A stretch of DNA of 8,363 bases from JBLIAZ01 sp047632015 (GTDB lineage: Bacteria > Bacteroidota > Bacteroidia > Flavobacteriales_C > GCA-002722245). Made by a program: the position numbers and the translations under genes. The stretch is from NCBI GenBank assembly GCA_047632015.1, contig JBLIBC010000113.1:1-8363 (forward strand), written 5' to 3'. Below the pieces are notes generated by a model, which saw nothing but the letters and a program-made list of their open reading frames with translations, was not told the DNA's origin and did no database searches. Shown here piece by piece: positions 5,724 through 8,363 of the stretch; position 1 is the first letter of the stretch; each line of letters starts with the position of its first letter.

Positions 5724-7310
5724 ATGCGAAAAATTTCACTTTTATTACTGAGTATTGTTTTGTTTTCAGTAGTTGGGAGCGCACAAGAATTTGTTTCAAA
5801 AATTAAGGATGTTACTGTTTTTGAAAGGGGTGCTCAAGTAGGTCGTGACGCAAAAATTAAGTTGAGCAAAGGTATTTCACAGGTGGTAGTTAAAAATCTG
5901 AGCAGATACGTAGATGCTAATTCAATTCAAGCCAAAGTGCCTGGTGCTAAAATTGTGAGTTTGACTTACAGTTTGGATTACTTGACTGACGAGGAAAGTA
6001 ACGCGGAGAAAAAATCTTTGGAAACCTCTTTGGAATCGTTGAATTATGAATTGAAGTTGTTGAGTAACAGACGAGAAATTAATCAGCAGGAGCTGAAGTT
6101 GATTCAAAAAAACGTAGACATCAAAGGTCAAGCGGTATTAGATGTAGCTGATTTGGAAGACTTTTTAATTTTTTACCGCAGCAACTTGCCCTTAATTAAA
6201 GGAAGTTTATTGTCCATAGAACAAAAGGAAAAGAAAGTCAGGAAGGAAATTAAAAAGCTTAAGAATGAACTGAGAGGATTGAAAAGTTCGTCACAAAAAG
6301 TGTTTGGCAAGGTTGAAATTGAATTGAGTAGTGTTGTGAATGCGACCGCTACTTTATCGCTTAATTATTACGTGACTAACGCAGGGTGGAGTCCTTATTA
6401 TAACTTGAGAGCAAGTGCGTTAGATGCTCCAATTGAAATGGAATTCAATGCAGAGGTGTACCAAAACACAGGGGTGGAATGGAAAGGAATTCAATTGACG
6501 TTGGCAACAGGAACACCACATTTGGATGGAAATGCGCCACAGTTGAATACATGGTATGTTAATTATCAGACAAGAATCAAAGGAGATAGTAGGTTCAAGT
6601 TGAGGGGTTCAGTTCAGAATGCTGAGGCTTATAGCTCGGCTGATTCAGATAATCTAGCGGTAACAAAATCATTTAAGAGTGAAGAGGCCATTTTGGTGGA
6701 GAACATCACATTCCGTGAATACAAAATTAACGAGCCATACAATATAAGTTCTACTGGGAAACGTCAAAGAGTTGAAATTAAGAAGCACAAATTAGGGGCA
6801 GAATACGCTTATTTTTCAGCACCTAAAATGAATAATTCAGCGTACTTAATTGCTAAAGTATCTGATTGGGCACAGTACAACATTTTGTCTGGTCAAACTA
6901 AAATTTATTTCGAGGATACCTATGTTGGACAAGGATACATCGATGCTGAAAACACTGAGGATACGCTGGAAATTTCACTGGGACAAGACAAAAATATTGT
7001 GATCGAAAGGATTACCAAACTGGATAAATCAGGGAAGCAATTCATAGGGTTAAAGCAGTCAAAAAAGAAAGCTTTCGACATTGTGGTTCGGAATAATAAA
7101 AAGTCAGCGGTTAAAATTGAAATTTTGGATCAAATTCCAGTATCTAAAAATAATGCCATCAAAGTCAAGTTGGTTGAAAGTTCATCAGCTAAAGTGAACG
7201 CTGAAACCGGCGAGTTAAAATGGTTGTTGGAAATAGGTGCTTTTGGAAAGGAAACAAAATCCTTTGAGTTTGAAGTGACTTATCCTAAAAACAAAAAAAT
7301 ATCTTTGTAG
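5724..7310 (+). CDS. Secreted MuiA-like protein with DUF4140 and DUF4139 domains
   Basis: Exported protein of the 'mucoidy inhibitor MuiA' family; the molecular function is not established. It has 528 residues, usual for the family. The signal peptide MRKISLLLLSIVLFSVVGSA is probably cleaved after Ala20 (GSA/QE). Residues 22-80 fit DUF4140, with the family's KDVTVFERGAQVGRDAKIKL opening. A lysine/glutamate-rich coiled coil covers about 90-188. DUF4139 follows: LNYYVTNAGWSPYYNLRA (213-230), VYQNTGVEWKGIQLTLATGT (245-264), then a beta-rich C-terminal part ending EFEVTYPKNKKISL. A run of about 60 residues after 280 looks variable. The ATG at 5724 fits the signal peptide. Upstream, TAACTTTA at 5688-5695 is one base off the TAnnTTTG consensus and has no well-placed -33 element. 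The downstream barrel-like gene starts 1 bp after the stop, so the two are probably co-translated. Confidence 0.88.
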   Translation: MRKISLLLLSIVLFSVVGSAQEFVSKIKDVTVFERGAQVGRDAKIKLSKGISQVVVKNLSRYVDANSIQAKVPGAKIVSLTYSLDYLTDEESNAEKKSLETSLESLNYELKLLSNRREINQQELKLIQKNVDIKGQAVLDVADLEDFLIFYRSNLPLIKGSLLSIEQKEKKVRKEIKKLKNELRGLKSSSQKVFGKVEIELSSVVNATATLSLNYYVTNAGWSPYYNLRASALDAPIEMEFNAEVYQNTGVEWKGIQLTLATGTPHLDGNAPQLNTWYVNYQTRIKGDSRFKLRGSVQNAEAYSSADSDNLAVTKSFKSEEAILVENITFREYKINEPYNISSTGKRQRVEIKKHKLGAEYAYFSAPKMNNSAYLIAKVSDWAQYNILSGQTKIYFEDTYVGQGYIDAENTEDTLEISLGQDKNIVIERITKLDKSGKQFIGLKQSKKKAFDIVVRNNKKSAVKIEILDQIPVSKNNAIKVKLVESSSAKVNAETGELKWLLEIGAFGKETKSFEFEVTYPKNKKISL

Positions 7311-7311
7311 T

Positions 7312-8070
7312 TTGTCAAAACCTGCCTTGAAAATAACGTGTTGTTTGCTGCTGCTTTGTGTTAGCGTTCAAGCTGGATTTTCATTAAGAAACAACATGAG
7401 TCCTTCCAGAGGTATGTTGGGTGTGAGTGTGGGTGTGCTAAAGCCTTTGGGAGGTGATGGTCAGTTGTTTGACAGTGCTGATGATACTCCACATGGGGAT
7501 TATGGGTTTTCAGCGGGATTGGATTATTGGAAGAAAAATTTGAATTCGTTTGAGTATCATTTAGGGTTCAAAGCAAAGTATGTCCAGTATCATTTCCATC
7601 AAACACCTGAAGGGGGGGGCGAACTGACAGGATATTTTCAAATGTTGTATTATTCAGTTCCGCTTTCCTTGCATTTATCCATCCCTAATTATCCGTATTT
7701 ACAAGCTATTGGTGGTGTATCAGTTGCAAGTATGAACATGTTAGGTATTAAAAGCGGGACCAGTAATTCTTTTTTTTACAACAGCGCTTTGGACTTAAAA
7801 TGGGTGGTGTCCCCTGAATTATTTTTGGGCATTAATTTCATGGAAGAAAAAACAGACTTTTTGTTTTTTAAAGGAAGCATCGTTTATTCCACTTTCCCTT
7901 TGAGGAATTTGTCGCAAAGGGTTGTTATGGGCAACAACATACAGGAGTTTGTTTCAGCTAGTAGCATGCCTGGGAGTAAAATTGAACTCGTTTTAACTTT
8001 TTATCCAAAGTGGAAATCAAAAAAATCCTTTGGCAACAACGAGGGTATCAACTGCCCTACTGATTTTTGA
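7312..8070 (+). CDS. Putative outer-membrane beta-barrel protein (TTG start)
   Basis: I do not recognise a specific family. The protein has 252 residues with an N-terminal signal peptide (hydrophobic core ITCCLLLLCVSVQA, probable cleavage after Ala21). The mature part is rich in alternating hydrophobic/polar stretches and aromatics typical of beta strands, for example MLGVSVGVLKPL, YGFSAGLDYW, YHLGFKAKYVQYHF, YYSVPLSLHLSI, YLQAIGGVSVAS and KIELVLTFYP near the C-terminus. This resembles the outer-membrane beta-barrel domains common in Bacteroidota, but no conserved motif confirms it. The start must be TTG at 7312: between the in-frame stop at 7276-7278 and this codon there is no ATG or GTG, and the next ATG would remove the signal peptide. 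It sits 1 bp after the MuiA-like gene and probably depends on it for translation. The last 15 residues after the final strand are polar and may extend into the periplasm. Confidence 0.7.
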   Translation: MSKPALKITCCLLLLCVSVQAGFSLRNNMSPSRGMLGVSVGVLKPLGGDGQLFDSADDTPHGDYGFSAGLDYWKKNLNSFEYHLGFKAKYVQYHFHQTPEGGGELTGYFQMLYYSVPLSLHLSIPNYPYLQAIGGVSVASMNMLGIKSGTSNSFFYNSALDLKWVVSPELFLGINFMEEKTDFLFFKGSIVYSTFPLRNLSQRVVMGNNIQEFVSASSMPGSKIELVLTFYPKWKSKKSFGNNEGINCPTDF

Positions 8071-8074
8071 CAAA

Positions 8075-8128
8075 GGAAGCTCTAAAAATTGCTTTATCTT
8101 CGTTAAACTTTAAAATTAAAAGCCTCAC
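8075..8128 (+). repeat. R2 half copy (left arm only)
   Basis: Matches 4759-4812 at 51 of 54 positions with no gaps and in the same orientation. It stops exactly where the complete R2 reaches its hairpin tip (CTCAC). The right arm is absent, and the R1 element begins 2 bp later. It starts 4 nt after the stop codon of the barrel-like gene. The 247-bp gap between genes here (8071-8317) is mostly repeat sequence. Confidence 0.7.
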
Positions 8129-8129
8129 T

Positions 8130-8293
8130 TATACTCAAACCATACAATTTTTCGGTTTTTTAACTTGTTCTTATTCCCTTTCTCTTCGTTTAAAAATAAA
8201 AACGTAGCTAAGGCTATGTTTTTATTTTTAGCCTCGTGAAAGAAAACAATAGTCTTCGGTGAAATTCCCGAAAAGCTAAATCGTTTGAGTTTA
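8130..8293 (+). repeat. R1 inverted-repeat element, copy 2 (164 bp)
   Basis: Terminal inverted repeats lie at 8130-8155 and 8268-8293, with 20 of 26 bases pairing, so they have decayed more than in copy 1. The outer sequence TATACTCAAACC is identical to copy 1. The central CGTAGCTAAGGCTATG (8203-8218) matches the reverse complement of the copy-1 core at 15 of 16 positions, and intervening stretches such as CCCTTTCTCTTCGTT align with copy 1 read on the minus strand. It therefore lies opposite to copy 1 in the window but, as there, on the sense strand of the gene just upstream. Its right end is 7 bp before a -7 box. Confidence 0.8.
8191..8230 (+). terminator. Strong hairpin at the centre of R1 copy 2, possible bidirectional terminator
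   Basis: TAAAAATAAAAACGTAGC (8191-8208) pairs with GCTATGTTTTTATTTTTA (8213-8230) as an 18-bp stem with one G-U and a TAAG tetraloop. The GC-containing top of the stem is followed by a T-rich arm on the plus strand, and the same is true on the minus strand, so termination in either direction is plausible. It lies 120 bp after the barrel-like gene. Function is inferred. Confidence 0.45.
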
Positions 8294-8300
8294 CATTATG

Positions 8301-8308
8301 TAACTTTG
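8301..8308 (+). promoter_or_regulatory. Bacteroidota -7 box for the gene starting at 8318
   Basis: TAACTTTG is an exact fit to TAnnTTTG and lies 9 bp before the ATG, implying a very short leader. The nearest TTG upstream (8285-8287, inside the end of R1) is only 13 bp away, shorter than the usual -33 spacing, so the second element is uncertain. Confidence 0.5.
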
Positions 8309-8317
8309 TTTCTAGTT

Positions 8318-8363
8318 ATGGGAAATTTAGTAGCATTACAGGACATTGAATTGGCAAGTAAAA
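8318..8363 (+). CDS. Start of an unidentified gene (cut by window edge)
   Basis: An open frame of 15 codons beginning ATGGGAAATTTAGTAGC and encoding MGNLVALQDIELASK runs off the right edge. It is supported by a -7 box at the right distance and by the lack of stop codons, though the stretch is short. The fragment DIELASK is reminiscent of the N-terminus of threonine ammonia-lyase-type enzymes (ilvA), but 15 residues are too few to name it. Confidence 0.5.
   Translation, partial: MGNLVALQDIELASK

Noticed and set aside
7608..7620. Run of seven Gs as a possible frameshift site in the barrel-like gene
   Set aside because: The frame continues without interruption and translates to PEGGGE with plausible sequence on both sides.

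Overview
The window looks like a piece of a Bacteroidota chromosome, probably from the Flavobacteriales. The DNA is AT-rich. Upstream of several genes there are -7 boxes of the Bacteroidota type (TAnnTTTG) and no clear Shine-Dalgarno sequences. The gene content also fits: a DUF4296 lipoprotein, a very small one-helix membrane protein, and Bacteroidota-style GT4 glycosyltransferases. No mobile-element gene, phage gene, RNA gene or CRISPR array was seen.

Left part (1-1718, minus strand): murB (peptidoglycan precursor synthesis) is followed 22 bp later by an FtsE-type ABC ATPase that runs off the left edge, so a cell-wall/division operon is likely. Divergent from it (1828-4066, plus strand) are two GT4-like glycosyltransferases that are almost certainly co-transcribed. 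The second has an intact reading frame back to the stop codon of the first but no usable start codon at its natural N-terminus. One missing G would explain this.

Middle (4077-5609, minus strand): a DUF4296-type lipoprotein, convergent with the glycosyltransferases; an intrinsic terminator; a 53-residue single-helix membrane protein with its own -7 box; a gene-free stretch (4749-5087) filled by two different long imperfect palindromes; and a ferritin with the complete ferroxidase site.

Right part (5724-8363, plus strand): a secreted MuiA-like protein (DUF4140/DUF4139) with a closely coupled, TTG-started putative outer-membrane barrel protein, then a second copy of the palindromic repeat material, a -7 box, and the first 15 codons of another gene.

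The genes are mostly housekeeping or envelope functions, and I see no new defence or biosynthetic system. The most notable signal is a roughly 163-bp inverted-repeat element present twice (4921-5083 and 8130-8293). The copies lie in opposite orientation, but each is on the sense strand of the gene just upstream of it. Each is associated with a second palindrome family, which is complete at the first site and a half copy at the second. They could be MITE-like or REP-like elements acting as 3' hairpins or terminators.
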